Part shown: positions 24,101 through 36,490 of the stretch, one piece after another
How the letters are laid out: each line of letters starts with the position of its first letter
Numbering within the stretch: the stretch's first letter is position 1
Assembly: GCA_023079485.1 (NCBI GenBank)
Contig: CM041083.1
Coordinates: forward strand, 171,857,480-171,921,479
Source of the DNA: Archilochus colubris
Lineage: Eukaryota; Chordata; Aves; Apodiformes; Trochilidae
DNA length: 64,000 nucleotides
Direction: 5' to 3'
Notes under the pieces: generated by a model
What the model was told of the DNA's origin: nothing
What the model saw: only the letters and a program-made list of their open reading frames with translations
The model's database searches: none
Program-made: the position numbers and the translations under genes

Positions 24101-27100
24101 ACAGCTGATGTAAATAAAAAGACTAGAGAAAGGGAATCTAAATCATCAAGAGAACATCACTGATAAGAATTTTTTTAATGGGTAAAAGAGAATTTGAAAG
24201 ATGAAGGACTTTTTAATCCTGAATACCAGAAGCTCAAGAAAACAAAGAAAATATCAAAGTTATGTTTAAAAAGCATCTGTAGGCAAAGGAAGCATATTTG
24301 TTCCTCAAATGGCTGTCAGTAATTGTTAAAGAGAACTAAATTCCCCTTTATCTGATTATCTGTTTTGCAGATATTCTGGAAGGGCCCTGGGGCATTGTCA
24401 ATTTATTACAAACTGAAAAATGGCTACTAATAGACAAACTTCTGAGGTTTATTGAAAAGGGCAATGTGACTTTCCAAGCAGTATGTTATTTGCTTTTGCA
24501 TGTACAAAACTAACAAGAAACACAATCTTTGCAAGCACTTGCTTTCTTGGCAGAGAAATCCATGGTGATGACATTCTTAATAAATTAATCTCACATTTCT
24601 ATAATGATGTTTGTCTAGCAATACCTTGGGAATTAGAGTTAGCTTTAGCATTAATTAATTTGGTGCAAATTTAATGTATTATCAGCATATTTTACATCCT
24701 CTGCTGGATCTGAATTCTCCCAGGAAAATGAAATTTTTTTCAATGCCTGAATTTTCAAAATGTCTTTCAAATACAACAAAGTATACAACAAAGAAATGCA
24801 GTATCTCAGGAGCATCATCATGCAGGATGAAATTTGCAGTTCATGATCTGCACCTGTGTTTCCTGACAAGTGATGTGAAATCTTAAAAAAAATTGAATGT
24901 CACAATAGCCAGATCCTTGTCTCATGGTTATAGCAAATCATCAAGAAGTAGGATTTAAAGTTCATATCCTAGAAAAAGGCTGTCTGAGAGAGGAAATGAA
25001 GGTTGTGATCAGCTTTAAATAACTCACAGAGAAACTTCTGACTTTCCTAGTACAATAAACAACTTTTGTAGCTTGGTGCTTTGCATAGCTAACAACAAGA
25101 ATACCCTGGGTTTAGCTATGAAAGTGAGATATACATTGCTTCAGTCAGACAGGAGGAAAAAGTTAGAAGTTAGGAGAAGAGATTAAGCAATGAAAAATAG
25201 AATATAAATGCTGGCAATAAAGAAAGTGACTGTCAAGTCTCTAAATATAAACTGCCAAAATTGGCACCAAAAAAATACAAGTTAGGACAAAATCTCACAG
25301 GCAACTTCACTGTTTGGCAGAAGGCATGGTTTCTCTCTCTTTTTTTTTTTTTTTCCTTGCAATTTGTCATGTTTCAAACCTGAGCTGATAACCATTTATC
25401 CATTCGTTGTGTGTTTCATTTACTGATTGCAGTTCCTGGCTCAAGACAGGGGAACAGAAAATGGGACAAAGAGGAGTTTCCTGCAGGAAGCAAAGTGCTG
25501 TTGTCCATGGTGCAGACCCCATGGAGGAAAGGCTTTGTGGTTTCACCATGCTGGGGATGCTGAAGTCTGACTGACCCTGTCCTATATGGGACAGAAGAAG
25601 GGCAATTTGGCAGCAGTAGTGTCCAAGAGAGTGGAAATAACCCCATGACAAAAAGATGGCAGAGTCAGTTATTGTTACAGAGTTGTGATTATTTAAAGCA
25701 AACTTCCTTTTCATACTTTTCAGCGTAAGGGGGGAAAGGAGGAGATGATGAAGCTGAGCAAATATTGGGTTACACATGCCCATTTGGAAGGTGTTTAATA
25801 AAAGCAGTTACATTTAATAACCAGGAGCACATGCCCAACATCACTTCATCTGGATACCACACAAAGACTTGAAATAAAATCTCACCATCCCTTTGTTGCC
25901 ATGACAGTCTTATGAAAAAATATTAGGCTGGAGATAACACAACCATCAAACTCAGGATGTGAAATTCCAATGAAGTCAGGATATTGTCTTATATATTTTC
26001 TCAGTAATTCAATACTGTCTTCAAGAATCATACATACCTGGACTAGTGCTGGCGTGAAAGAAACACACATAGGGGAGAGAACTGCCACATGCTCCTCTTT
26101 GGTCCTGCTGGAAAACAGTAAGATGAGGGGATTAGCAGTGAGGCTTTTGTTGTACTTTTCCTTTTCTTGAGCAAAGAAATATTTGGAGTTCATTCTAAAT
26201 GTGTCATTCTGTCAGCCTAGCTAGACTTTTGTCTGATGGCTCACATTTCAACACCCTTCGTGCTGAACAGACTCAATCTTCACTCAAAATAACCAGTTAT
26301 TAAGCACTAATTTTTCAGCACAGGCAAGTAGGTTGAGATGTGCTCAGGATAACAACACAAGGAAAGGTAAACCTGGAGGTCAAACATTTCTCTCTCTACA
26401 GAAAATCAGTAGAGACAAGTGGCCTCTCAGGGCCAGGACACAAGAGAACTTTGTACTTGAAGTACTTACATGGAGGCTGAGTATCCAACTGCCAGATCTA
26501 AGGTCATCTGTCATGTAATTTCCAACCATGTCTTATTTTTAAAGAAGTTCATAGCACCTACAGCTTTAACACACTTTTGGAGTGACCCCAGCATGGCTCA
26601 GGAACTGAGCCAGCGAAAGATCCCTTCACATGGCACATGTCCCACAAGGCCACCACACTCAGAACCTGCCAGGCAGTAGTCAGCTTCACATTTCTTATGA
26701 TATGAATTAGCTGCTCCTTTCCCTCTATCAAATTCCAGAATGTACTGGGAGTGGTTTGGGTACATTCTACCTGTTACCTACCCACAATTTAGCATTACAG
26801 CACCAAAGAAGCCTTGAAAACCTGAGGTGGTTCAAAGCCATATCTTGTAGAAGGTTAACTCCTGAATCTGTGGGTAGGGGCAGCGTGCACTCTCGTATCC
26901 TCCCTCCAGGAGGAAATACTGGGACACAGACTGAAGTTCATAGCTCCATCTTCCCAGATTGCTTTCAGACTTCATCTGACATACAGCACAGGGCTCTCCC
27001 TTGTCCTGCTAGTGGCCACCTCAGCTTAGAATCAGTCTGAGGAAAAGCCCTAAGCAAAAATCATGTCTTGGCTGTACAGTGGCCTGTCTTCAGAAGGAGA

Positions 27101-30100
27101 TGTAGAAGACACTCCTTCCTAGGGCTTCCTTTGAATCCTATAAATCCAAAGCAGAAACTGAACCTGGGATTTTAGCTGTAGGCTAGTAGCCTGATATCTC
27201 ACAATGTTAGTCAATCAAAGCAGCACCAACTTGTCTTGTTGTCTTGAAGGAAGAACAAGAGCATCACATCTTATAAAAAAAAGGATATTGTCACATATCA
27301 AGCAGACTTGTGGCCATCAGTTTGACTGAAGTGCTTCCTTGAAGGTTTAGGTTGGATGACCACATTCCAGAGAGCTCTACAATTTCAGGCCAAGTCCTGT
27401 CTGAGCATTTCTTAAGCTGTCCTCTAACTCCATTCCAGGCATTCTGCAATGAGAAAATTCTACTTAACATAATGCTGCTTTGGCTCTTCTCCTGTCACAA
27501 CTTAGTATTTGTCTATAAAACCCATTAAGAAGGACCAGAGAAGGGTTTTTACTCCATGTATCCCTCTGTAGAGCAGAATAATCACAACCACCTAGCACAG
27601 CACTCAGCCAATCTTCATGACCCACCACAATGACAGACAAAATTATTTTGCAAAGTGCAAAGTATCTGAAATGTTGAAAGTTCAGCCCAGCTGAGTGGTC
27701 CTGCTATAGCCTTAAGCTAAAGATGTGTGTGGCAGGTCATGGAGTGTGGCAAAAAGAAAAATGTGGGTTCTGGGGGGTAAATCTGTTGGAGATGCTTGGA
27801 ATACTTAGAAAGACAGTACCTCACATCTGCTGCATGCAGAAGGGGATGCTCAGAGCAAATCATGCCCAGCAGCAATGTCCCACTATTGTCTTGAAGAGGG
27901 CCCGCTGGCACTGTCCAGAACAGAACCATGAATTAATATGATATTGACATGGCCTCAGCCTCCTCATGCACAGCACAAAACCAGTGAACACACATTGCTG
28001 GATTTCACCCCAATGATCTGGGACAGTGAGGTTAGACAGCACAGCACCCCTCTTCCAGCCAAAGCAATCTTTCACGTCCTTTACAGACCTACAGCCACTC
28101 TGATTCCCAGTGGGAGATCACTCAGTAACTTTGAGAAACACAGCACTTTCAGCAGTATACTTTTACAGGTTTATTTTGCAACTGAAGATTTGGCAGCTGC
28201 CTTTTACCACTTTGCCCAAAGCCTGTAAATAACTGAGATAAGAGCTACTACTTTTGCAACTGTATGTGCTTCTGGTTGCTGTGAACACCTGAACTTTTCT
28301 TCAGTTCCCATAAATCTGCTAATTATAAGAGACATGGACTCCTCACTTTGATGTCCACTGGTGGCCATCTAGGAGTGCAAATCTTAAAGGAGAAATTAGA
28401 AGACCAGGGACTGTAAAAAAAAAACATCATACCAAAGTAAAAGTGTCTATACCAACCCAGCTAAACAATAAGGACATGAAGGAACATCCTTGTAGATGTT
28501 GTCCCTCTGCAGTTCAATGAGACCTGATCCAGGCCCTGATTAACATATGAATTTCTTTTACTGCCATAGTTGAAATATGACCCTTTCTATGGTAGAAAAC
28601 AACAGGAGATCACAATGGTCCTTAATAAAGAGATTGTAAACTAAACCACCTACTGGGATCTGGCCTACATGAGTAACAAATTCAGAGACATAAACAATCC
28701 ATGCCAATGAAACCAAATATGTGCTGCTGGCATTCCCTACAAACAACCATGTATTAAAGCATGGTCACAATTTATTTTGAATTTACTGAACATTTCAAAG
28801 CTAAAAGAAACCCACTAGGTGATTACATTTTCCAGTCACTACCACCAGAAAATGAATTTGATCTTCCTAGTTGCCTTCCTCTTCAAATACACACTCTCCC
28901 ACCTCATTTCTCTCCCATGCTAGACACATGCTGGTTTTGCAGAAGACCTCATATTTTCTAAAGCCAGCCCTGCAGTGAAAACACACAGCTTCAGCACTGA
29001 GCCAGTGCCTTGCCAATGGTCTCTGTCAAAGGCAGGCACCAAGCCAGCAGCATGAAACCTTCTCAGCATCAGCTGTCTGCAGGAGGAGGACAAGCCTGAG
29101 GTAGCCATTGTCCTTCCAAGAAAGCCACTCTTTTCTGTTCCTAGGGAATGAACTCTTCATCTAGTCCATTCTTCTGTCATACGCCTCCTAATTTCACTCA
29201 GTTATTTTTCTACTGAACCCAGTAACTTGGTTATGGCTACTCGTTTTTTCTCCAGCACTAATTTGCAAACACAAATTAAAAATGTGCTGCTTCCGAAGCT
29301 AGTTATTTGGGGCTTTTTTGCAATGATGAATCACCCTCTTAGTTAAAAGTGTGCATCTTACATCTCCTCTGATTTTTAATTTAAATTCTCATGTGAATGT
29401 TGCTTGTGGTTCTCGTAGCATTAAGTCAAGGAATCACCACAGCTCTGATCCACCATGAGATCTCCTACATGTAGCAAAGAAATCCATGGCCTTATGAAAG
29501 ATATATGATAAATGATATATGAAAGAAAGATATATGGACAAATGCTTCTCATATATCAAATCTACTATACATTAATTCCATCTCACTGCATCAAACTAGC
29601 AGCATTCCAGGTGCAGACAAGCATCAGTTAGGACTTTTTAAAATATTTTAAATATTCAACGAGGCAAATGCTAGTAGATACAAATCCCAGATAGAGAAAT
29701 TTCAATAAGAGTTCAAAATCCATGGGGTTCAGAAAAAGAGACAAAGACAGTAGCACTTCAGGCTCAAACTATGAGGACAAAATTATAGCATCAACTGTCT
29801 CATTATCTTGGATAGTCTGAAAACTGTATTGGAAATTCCCCAGTGCTTTCACAGAGCACTAGACTTGAACACTGCAGCTCATCTCCCTCATCTGCCTGCT
29901 CATCAATTTATTCTGCAGACATCATGGGGACCTAACAACCTCTCAGGTCTCTACACTAGTTTCTTGGTTAGTTATGCTAAATCCTTTTGTGAAGGCAAAA
30001 ACTGGCAAAAAAATGTTTTGCCACAAAGCTTTGACTCACAGGGGCTCTGCTTTCTTTACTTTGAGGTCTGTTTACCTGGCTTGGCCTGCAGGAAATCAAG

Positions 30101-31432
30101 GTCCTGGTGGTTTCCAGCAGTGTGAATGTCACGAAGAATAAACACACACAAAATTGGCATCTGAAATCTCTCAGAACACTGAGTATGGGATTGTAATTAA
30201 AAACTTTCCCAACAACAATGTCTTGTATTGGTCCAGCAAAAAGTCACCTTCCCAGCGCCTTGGTTCAGGATGTTTTGAATGTCCTGAAATGTCCTTGCAT
30301 ACTCATTTTGGAACAGATTACATCCAAGTATCTACTTAAGCCTCACTGAAACCAAATAGCAGTTTGGCATACACTGTGAAAAACGGAACAATACTGCACA
30401 AACATCTGTAAACAGTGTTATAAATAGAAATACTACAGTTGGTAAAGCCATAAGCTGAGGCATTTTCATTAATGAGCCTCATCAGTTCACAAATTCAAAG
30501 CACAATGCAATTAGCTCTTTTCCAAATACTGTTGTGTGCAATGCCAGCAAGCAACACCATCTCCACTCACTTACTGCAGAAATCAGAAATATGCATGTAC
30601 GTTTTGTGATGAATTCCTAATTGGAAGTATCAGTGTTCACATGTCCCCAGAGCCACATCTGAGTAGATAGTAGTACTCACAAGTAACTGTGATTGAATTT
30701 CAGGCAATTTCAGGTGCTAATTATGCACATCCTTGTTCTCATGTGTTTCTAAGAGCCAGGTCCAACAAAATAATACAACCTATCAGCCATAGGATATACC
30801 CACAGCAGTAACCAGGAGTTCCTTGATCTTAACCAGCACTTGCTACACTGAAATCCTCTCTTTGCAGAGACCATGGTGCCAACAGGAAATCTCTAGGGAT
30901 TGGCAGACTTGGTGAGTGTATCAGAGTCACCAAAAGAGCATAAAATGATGTAATTATGGTGCCAGTGCAAACACTGAGGGAGGGACCCATAGACCTGCTT
31001 TGCAGCAGGACTCCAGGCTGCTCCTGTACCACTGGGAAAAGCTTGAGTCCCAGAAACTAATACCTGCTCTAAACTGGGATTCAAGCCTAAGTGTTAAGGA
31101 AAAAGTTCATCATGACATTTTGGAGGTGCACACAATAATAATGAGTTTAGGATGGTGTTTACGTACTGTTACATAGTCCACTCGTGTGCATGTGTTAGGA
31201 TTTTCCCCTTCGTTGCTCCAGGTAACAACTTGTTCCCATCCAACACACTGCTACTGTTGAAATGCAGCTTAAGTTGAGATGCTTGAAAATGGTTCCAATT
31301 AATAGTAAAGCCAGGACAGTAAATAAAACCTTCTTCACTCCTTAAACCAACTGGAAAAGAAGCTTATTGATAGTCTGACATACATAAAAGGAATCAGGAT
31401 TTAACTATTTTTCATAACCTGAGTGAAGCTCA
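21141..31432. other. Long stretch without recognised genes or dispersed repeats
   Basis: This is the largest repeat-poor part of the window, about 10.3 kb. It holds only short tracts, such as poly-A at 21758-21774 and poly-T at 25332-25355. Open frames up to 148 codons (23058-23504, +) and 138 codons (25367-25783, minus) have no recognisable motifs and often overlap others. The left edge, to about 21450, could still be part of the LTR-like element. Exons of fewer than ~60 codons could be hidden here. Confidence 0.45.
25332..25355. repeat. CT then poly-T tract
   Basis: A short CT run leads into about 16 T residues. Nothing next to it suggests a retroposon tail. Confidence 0.85.
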
Positions 31433-32052
31433 GACTGGGATCCACTTGGCTAGAAAGCAGCCTTGTGGGAAGGGACCTGGGGGTTTTGATGGACAACAGG
31501 CTCATCATGAGCAAACATTGTGCTGCAGCTGCAAAGAAAGCCAACAGGATGCTGGGCTGCATCAACAAGGGCATCACCAGCAGAGATAAAGAAGTCATCA
31601 TCCCACTCTGCTCAGCATTTGTCAGACCACACCTGGGGCATTGCATCCAGTTTTGGTCCCTGCTGTACAAAAAGGATGCAGATAGGCTGGAGAAGCTCCA
31701 AAGAAGAGCCACGAGGATGATCAGAGGACTAGAGCACTTACCATGCAAGAAGAGACTGAGAAGGCTGGGTTTGTTCAGCCCTGAGAATAGAAGGCTTAGG
31801 GGAGACTTTATTACAATATTCCAGTACCTAAAGGGGGGCTACAAAGATGGAGTCTCCCTATTTACAAAGAGTCCCATGGACAAGACAAGGGGCAATGGGA
31901 ACAAGCTGCTCCTGGGAAGATTCCATTTGAACACAAGAGGTGAATTTTTCACTCTGAGGACAGTCAGACATTGGAATGGTCTCCCAGGGAAAGTGGTGGA
32001 TTCCCCCTGTTTTGGAAGTTTTAAGTCTCAGCTCGATGTTCATATCATATGA
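31423..32052 (+). pseudogene. CR1 ORF2 C-terminal fragment, 209 codons open
   Basis: The frame is uninterrupted for 209 codons and ends at the normal CR1 ORF2 stop region. It covers the part after the RT catalytic motifs: LVGRDLGVLMDNRL near residue 17, [59 protein letters not shown], then GRFHLNTRGEFFTLRTVRHWNGLP near the end. RT core and endonuclease are missing through 5' truncation. The first ~4 codons lie outside the CR1 homology, so the Met at 31423 is not a genuine start. Confidence 0.88.
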
Positions 32053-32116
32053 ACAGTAATATCAGAAGGGTTGGACCAGGTGATCCTTGAGGTCCCTTCC
32101 AATCTGACATTCTATA
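31433..32116 (+). mobile_element. CR1 LINE, 684 bp 3' fragment of a distinct subfamily
   Basis: Plus-strand CR1 sequence runs from CTGGGATCCACTTGGC through ORF2 to a 3' end of TGATCCTTGAGGTCCC and TCCAATCTGACATTCTATA. The terminal repeat is nearly absent (one ATTCTATA). The 3' end and the ORF2 wording (CINKGITSRDKEVIIPLCSA) differ from the younger group at 11 and 15 kb, which points to another CR1 subfamily. Confidence 0.93.
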
Positions 32117-32695
32117 AATGGCAAAAATGCTGAACTAACAAAGCAGTAAGTCAGTCCAAGGAAAGGATAGACACCTTTTACAGAGGTGCATGAGGTTTAG
32201 CAAAAGTAATTCTCGTGCTCAAGGAGACATTGGACTAAATTTGGAGACTAAAAGTATCTAGGAACTAATATAGAGAAACTATTGCACTAATTCAAAAACC
32301 AATAAAGTTAAACTGCTTGCTTGTAATTCAGGGAAATTTGAGGTATAATTCTTTGTGACCTCTCAGTCACTTAAAAGTTATATTCAGATATGAGCTGATC
32401 AGTCTTGGCTCCCCTCAGAGCTAGGGAAGAACCAAGGCACATCTCCTGGCCACTTTAATGCCTCTTAGCTGGTGGCAATCTCTGAATATTTTCTTTTTTA
32501 AATAGGTCTTTGTACTTGCACACACACACATAAAATACACAGAGTTTGAAAAGAATAATATGGCACAAAACAAAACCAGTATCTTTACTAATTATAAAGG
32601 TAATTAAGAAGGTAAGAACAGATGGTTGCTGTACTTTGGAACACAAAAAATTCACTTTTGTCTTGTAATGTTCTCCTAGACTCCAGCATTCAGGT

Positions 32696-32836
32696 ACAAA
32701 ACAACTAAACCAAAAAAAAACCAAACCAAACCAAACCACACCAAAACAAACAAACAAACAAAAAAAAACAACAAACCCAAAACCAAACCAAACAAAACAA
32801 GGAAAAACAAACCAAACAAACAAACAAACAAAACCC
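32696..32836. repeat. (CAAA)n/(CCAAA)n low-complexity tract
   Basis: About 140 bases are almost entirely A and C, in CAAA, CCAAA and ACAA units. The strand asymmetry is extreme, with nearly no G or T on the + strand. The minus-strand open frame across it is a run of Phe, Val, Trp, Cys and Gly codons and is an artefact. Confidence 0.95.
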
Positions 32837-33496
32837 TCTCACCAAACTACAGAATCTTGTAACCTATTGTTACAATTTACTGTAACAGACAGGTACCTAT
32901 GATTTGGAGCAAGCTTGTGCAAGGTTGGAAATTAATCCTTTTAATAAGAGGTTAATAATCAACCCCCCCTTAACAGGAGGTTAATAAGTTTCTAGAGGGT
33001 ATGGATCCCACCATTCCTCAGAAAAGACTCTCTACCACTCTCAACAGAAGACCAGCATCTCCATCAGTAAGACAAACCACATCCAAATGTCCACCCTAGT
33101 TCAAAATTATATCTAAATTTTAGCACCTGAAGTTAAGGCAGGTGGATGACACTAAGAGTATGTGAAGGAAGACCTAAACACATATTAAGCACAATTTTGT
33201 TTGGTTTTTTTTTTCCCTGCTTAGCTAGAGAATAAAGACCTTTGGAATGGCAGAAAAACATAGTGCAATCTGGTAAGTATGGGGAACAAAGTACCACTGT
33301 AGCACCCTGAGTTTTCCACCAGCAGAAAATAATTCATTGCTCTTCCTACACTGTCTCAAGGTGGCCTCCCAGCCCAGTACAGTGCACTGGAAACAGAAGA
33401 ATCTTGTCTGAAGCTTTCTGGTCGCCAGCCAACAGTAATACCATTGCATCACTGTCAGCAACTTTGATGACTTGCTCACTGTACCATAAACAGCAT

Positions 33497-33796
33497 TTAA
33501 GGTGCATATTCTTCCAAAAATAAAGTTGAGTGCAAGTTCTCCACAGGGACTATGGCCTGAATCTCAGGGCTGGTTGTCGAATGTTCTTTTACAGAAGAGT
33601 TGTAGGACAAAACTTTAAGAGTCTTCATGGATCTTGTTCCATTGCCCCAGTTGCTGCTTCCTGCTCCTTTGGTGAGCTGAGTAAGTAGGAGAGGTGCGAA
33701 CACTTCACATGGCATCTCCTCTTGTGCCACCAGTCCACCACGCACCTCCACTGGCTCCTCAAACACACAATATTTCTGGTGTACCTAAATAACACT
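33497..33796 (-). other. Unassigned 100-codon open frame next to an acceptor-like site
   Basis: On the minus strand, TTATTTAG followed by GTACACCAG gives an AG acceptor-like junction at about 33796. From there the frame is open for ~100 codons, reading VHQKYCVFEEPVEVRGG first, to a stop at 33497. It contains two potential N-glycosylation sequons (NGT and NSS) and balanced composition without low complexity. The next downstream block (about 33480-33340 on the minus strand) also has an open frame in another phase. I recognise no family. It could be an exon, a decayed retrocopy, or chance; chance is the most likely single explanation. Confidence 0.15.
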
Positions 33797-34559
33797 GCTG
33801 ATACAGCTACAGTGGGTAATAATGACTAAAATGAGGAAAAAAACTTCAGTGTATTCAAGTGGAACCTCAAGAGAATTGTTTGGGAGTTTTTTGTTCATTA
33901 TTCCAGATCCAGGTCTGCAAATTCATCTGCTCACAACCTCTCTCCACCCCCTCTGTGGAAGCTGCTGCTTTACACTGGGTCTTTGCTGCAGAGTTAGGCT
34001 GTGTTCTTGGTCAAGGACTGGTTTCCTCTCTCATGAACACAGGAGAGAAACCCCATGTAAAGCAGTTGTTTTAAAACCAGTAAGGATTCAATATTTTCTT
34101 TGGATTTGGCCTGGACTGACATATGTCTACCTTGTAAATTAACTCAAAAACTATTCTGCCACCATGTCCTGAAGATTCATAGACAGGCCTTGTTTTCTTG
34201 CTGCCCTAACTCTTCCTTTCAGCACTGGAAGATACTTAAGCTATTTAACACTTAAAGATCTATTCCTTGCCATTGCCATGTTGTGTTTCTGCCATCCTCG
34301 AGCCACATTTGAACAAGAACCTTGACCTGACATTTCCTGAGATTGGTTTTTGTTAGGAGTTCAGTAAGGTTCATCATTGGAGATGACCTCAGAAATGAGA
34401 AAATCTGCTATTTCTAGGCAGAAAACAACAAAAAGGTTCCCAAAGCTTCAGCATAGGGAATAAATAAAATACTAAAGACTGTGTTCAGGATGACCAAAGA
34501 AAGCACCTAGGCACTTTCAATAGTGTTTGTCTGATAGTGCTTCTGCATAATTACTAATG

Positions 34560-34600
34560 ATTATTCTCAATTTACTATTAATTATTCTCAATTTACTAAT
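34560..34600. repeat. 21-bp tandem duplication
   Basis: ATTATTCTCAATTTACTA occurs at 34560 and again at 34581, making two copies with a 21-base period. Confidence 0.85.
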
Positions 34601-36010
34601 TTCAATCTGGACTCAAGGCTGCTTTGCAAAAGAAGAACTGACCAGCTGAGGGGGGTTTTGTTGATTGCTTTTACTGCCTGTATTCCCACAGCATGACATG
34701 CTTCTACATCAATGCAAAATGCCATCAGCATCCTTCTTTCCTGAAAGATGACTTTCATTCACTGCCTCAACAACCTATCCCTTTGAGCTTAATTTACTGA
34801 ACTGGATGAGTAATGGCACTTCCAAACAGGTATTCCCACAATACTGGTATTCAGCCCCTAACATTCTGTGATTCTGTGCAATCCTGGATTGAAACAGCTA
34901 ATGAGCAGAACTAAGAATTCAAAATAAGACACAGGTTTCTTTTGGCACTGAAGTGAACAAAGCAGCTCAACCAGAATTCCATGTGTGCTCACTCTTTACT
35001 GAAGATATGTCCTTCATATAAATTACTTTTATTTTATAAACAACCATTTTCAACAGGACAGAGATGATAAATTGGAGCTGAATGTTGGTAGACCGGGGGC
35101 TAAAGTAAATAACTTGGATAAAAGGCATTTCTGGAAATGTTAACTTCCACTGATTTGTCTGTTGCACAGAAAGGATTCTGCTATAGTTTATCACGAGGCA
35201 TGTAAGACAATCATATAATTCTTTTTCTAATACTCCCATACTGACCTCCAAACTGTTATTGCTGAAGTAGGACACCTTCAAGTTCAGTCTACCAGCAAAA
35301 ACTGTGAAAATCAGATCTGAGATCATTTGGAAGATACTGGTTACAGGGAGGTAGTCATGGGAAGAGGATGCAGCTTGCTGAATGAAATCCTGAATTCCTA
35401 CATGACAGGGTTGGCAGGGCTCACAGAAAGGACTTTAGAGTAGAAAAAACGAAGGGGGAGTCTGGCCATGGTTTTAGTTCTCTGAAACAACAAAAGGGGT
35501 AATAAAAATATAGCAACAGCTGATGAAGCATGAGGAAGAAAACCCATACTGATAGGAACCAAGGTCAAGTAGGTGATAGTGCTTCTATTTTTTCTCTCCC
35601 AGCTGAGTTACTGATGGTGGGTGGTAAGAAATTGCTTTCTGATTATGCACTCAAGCAGGATCCTGCCAAAAAGACAGGACAAGGTAAAACTATTGGAAGA
35701 GGATGCGAAATCAGACATTAAAAGGGATAAGAAAGTGGTAAAATAATAGCCACATTCAGAGCAGATGTATGGTGGAAAAGCAGTTTGCAGAAAGAGATGA
35801 AAACAAAAGCAGTGGGGTGCATCAACAAAGGAACTGAGTGTGAAACTGTAAAGGCAGAGACAATGGCATGCACAAAGCAGTATCTGTCTCAGTCTCACTG
35901 GGGGAAAAAAAGGAAAATGAGTTTTTACTAGGCTAAGAAACCATTTCATACTTTCATTATGAGGTGTGGCTTTTATAGATATTTAGGTAATGTTATTAGA
36001 AAGAGTACTA

Positions 36011-36490
36011 CATTCATTTCTGGAGCCCCCAACACACGAACGACATGGAGCCCTTGGAGTAAGTCTGGAGGAGAGCCACACAGATGATCAGCACTTCTGT
36101 GAGGCTAAGCAAGCTGAGTTGTTCAGCCTGGAGAACTGAAGAATCCTAGGAGACCTTACAGCAGCCTTGTAATACCTGAAGGGGCAAACAGAAAAGCTGG
36201 GGAGGGACTTTTTTCAGAGACATGTAGTGGCAGGACAAGGGGGATGGTTTTAATCTGGAAGGGGATAATTCTAGGTTAGACATTAGGAAGAAATTCTTTG
36301 GTGTGAATGTGGTGAGACACTGGAACAGGTTGCCCAGGGAAGCTTTGGCTGCCCCATCCCTGGAAACATTCAAGGGTAGGCTGGATGTGGTTTTGAGCAA
36401 TCTGGTCTAGTGGGAGGTGTCCCTGCCCATGGCAGGGGAGGGTTGGAAATAGATGATCCCTTCTCACCCAAACCATGCTGTGATTCTAGG
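36011..36490 (+). mobile_element. CR1 LINE, ~480 bp degraded 3' fragment
   Basis: Plus-strand CR1 begins at TTCATTTCTGGAGCCCCC and follows ORF2 (CATGGAGCCCTTGGAG, GAGAACTGAAGAATCC, AGCTGGGGAGGGACTTTT). It ends in a 3' UTR with CTGCCCATGGCAGGGGAGG and CTGTGATTCTAGG. The coding frame has stops and shifts. It is of the older type that carries the CCCATGGCAGGGG 3' UTR block, shared with 38161 and 46901. Confidence 0.9.

Larger units (their letters stand above)
32117..36010. other. Unique sequence with a CAAA-rich tract
   Basis: No gene is established. It contains the low-complexity tract at 32696-32836, the unassigned minus-strand open frame at 33497-33796, short direct repeats of GAGGTTAATAA at 32944-32990, and a 21-bp tandem duplication at 34560-34600. 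Confidence 0.5.

Noticed and set aside
32455..32823. A 122-codon minus-strand frame with a very hydrophobic start
   Set aside because: The hydrophobic part is the translation of the CAAA/CCAAA low-complexity tract, not a membrane protein.
34856..34880. ATTCTGTGATTCTGTG as a CR1 3' terminus
   Set aside because: Only about 16 bases resemble the terminal repeat and no CR1 3' UTR precedes it. It is too short to call.
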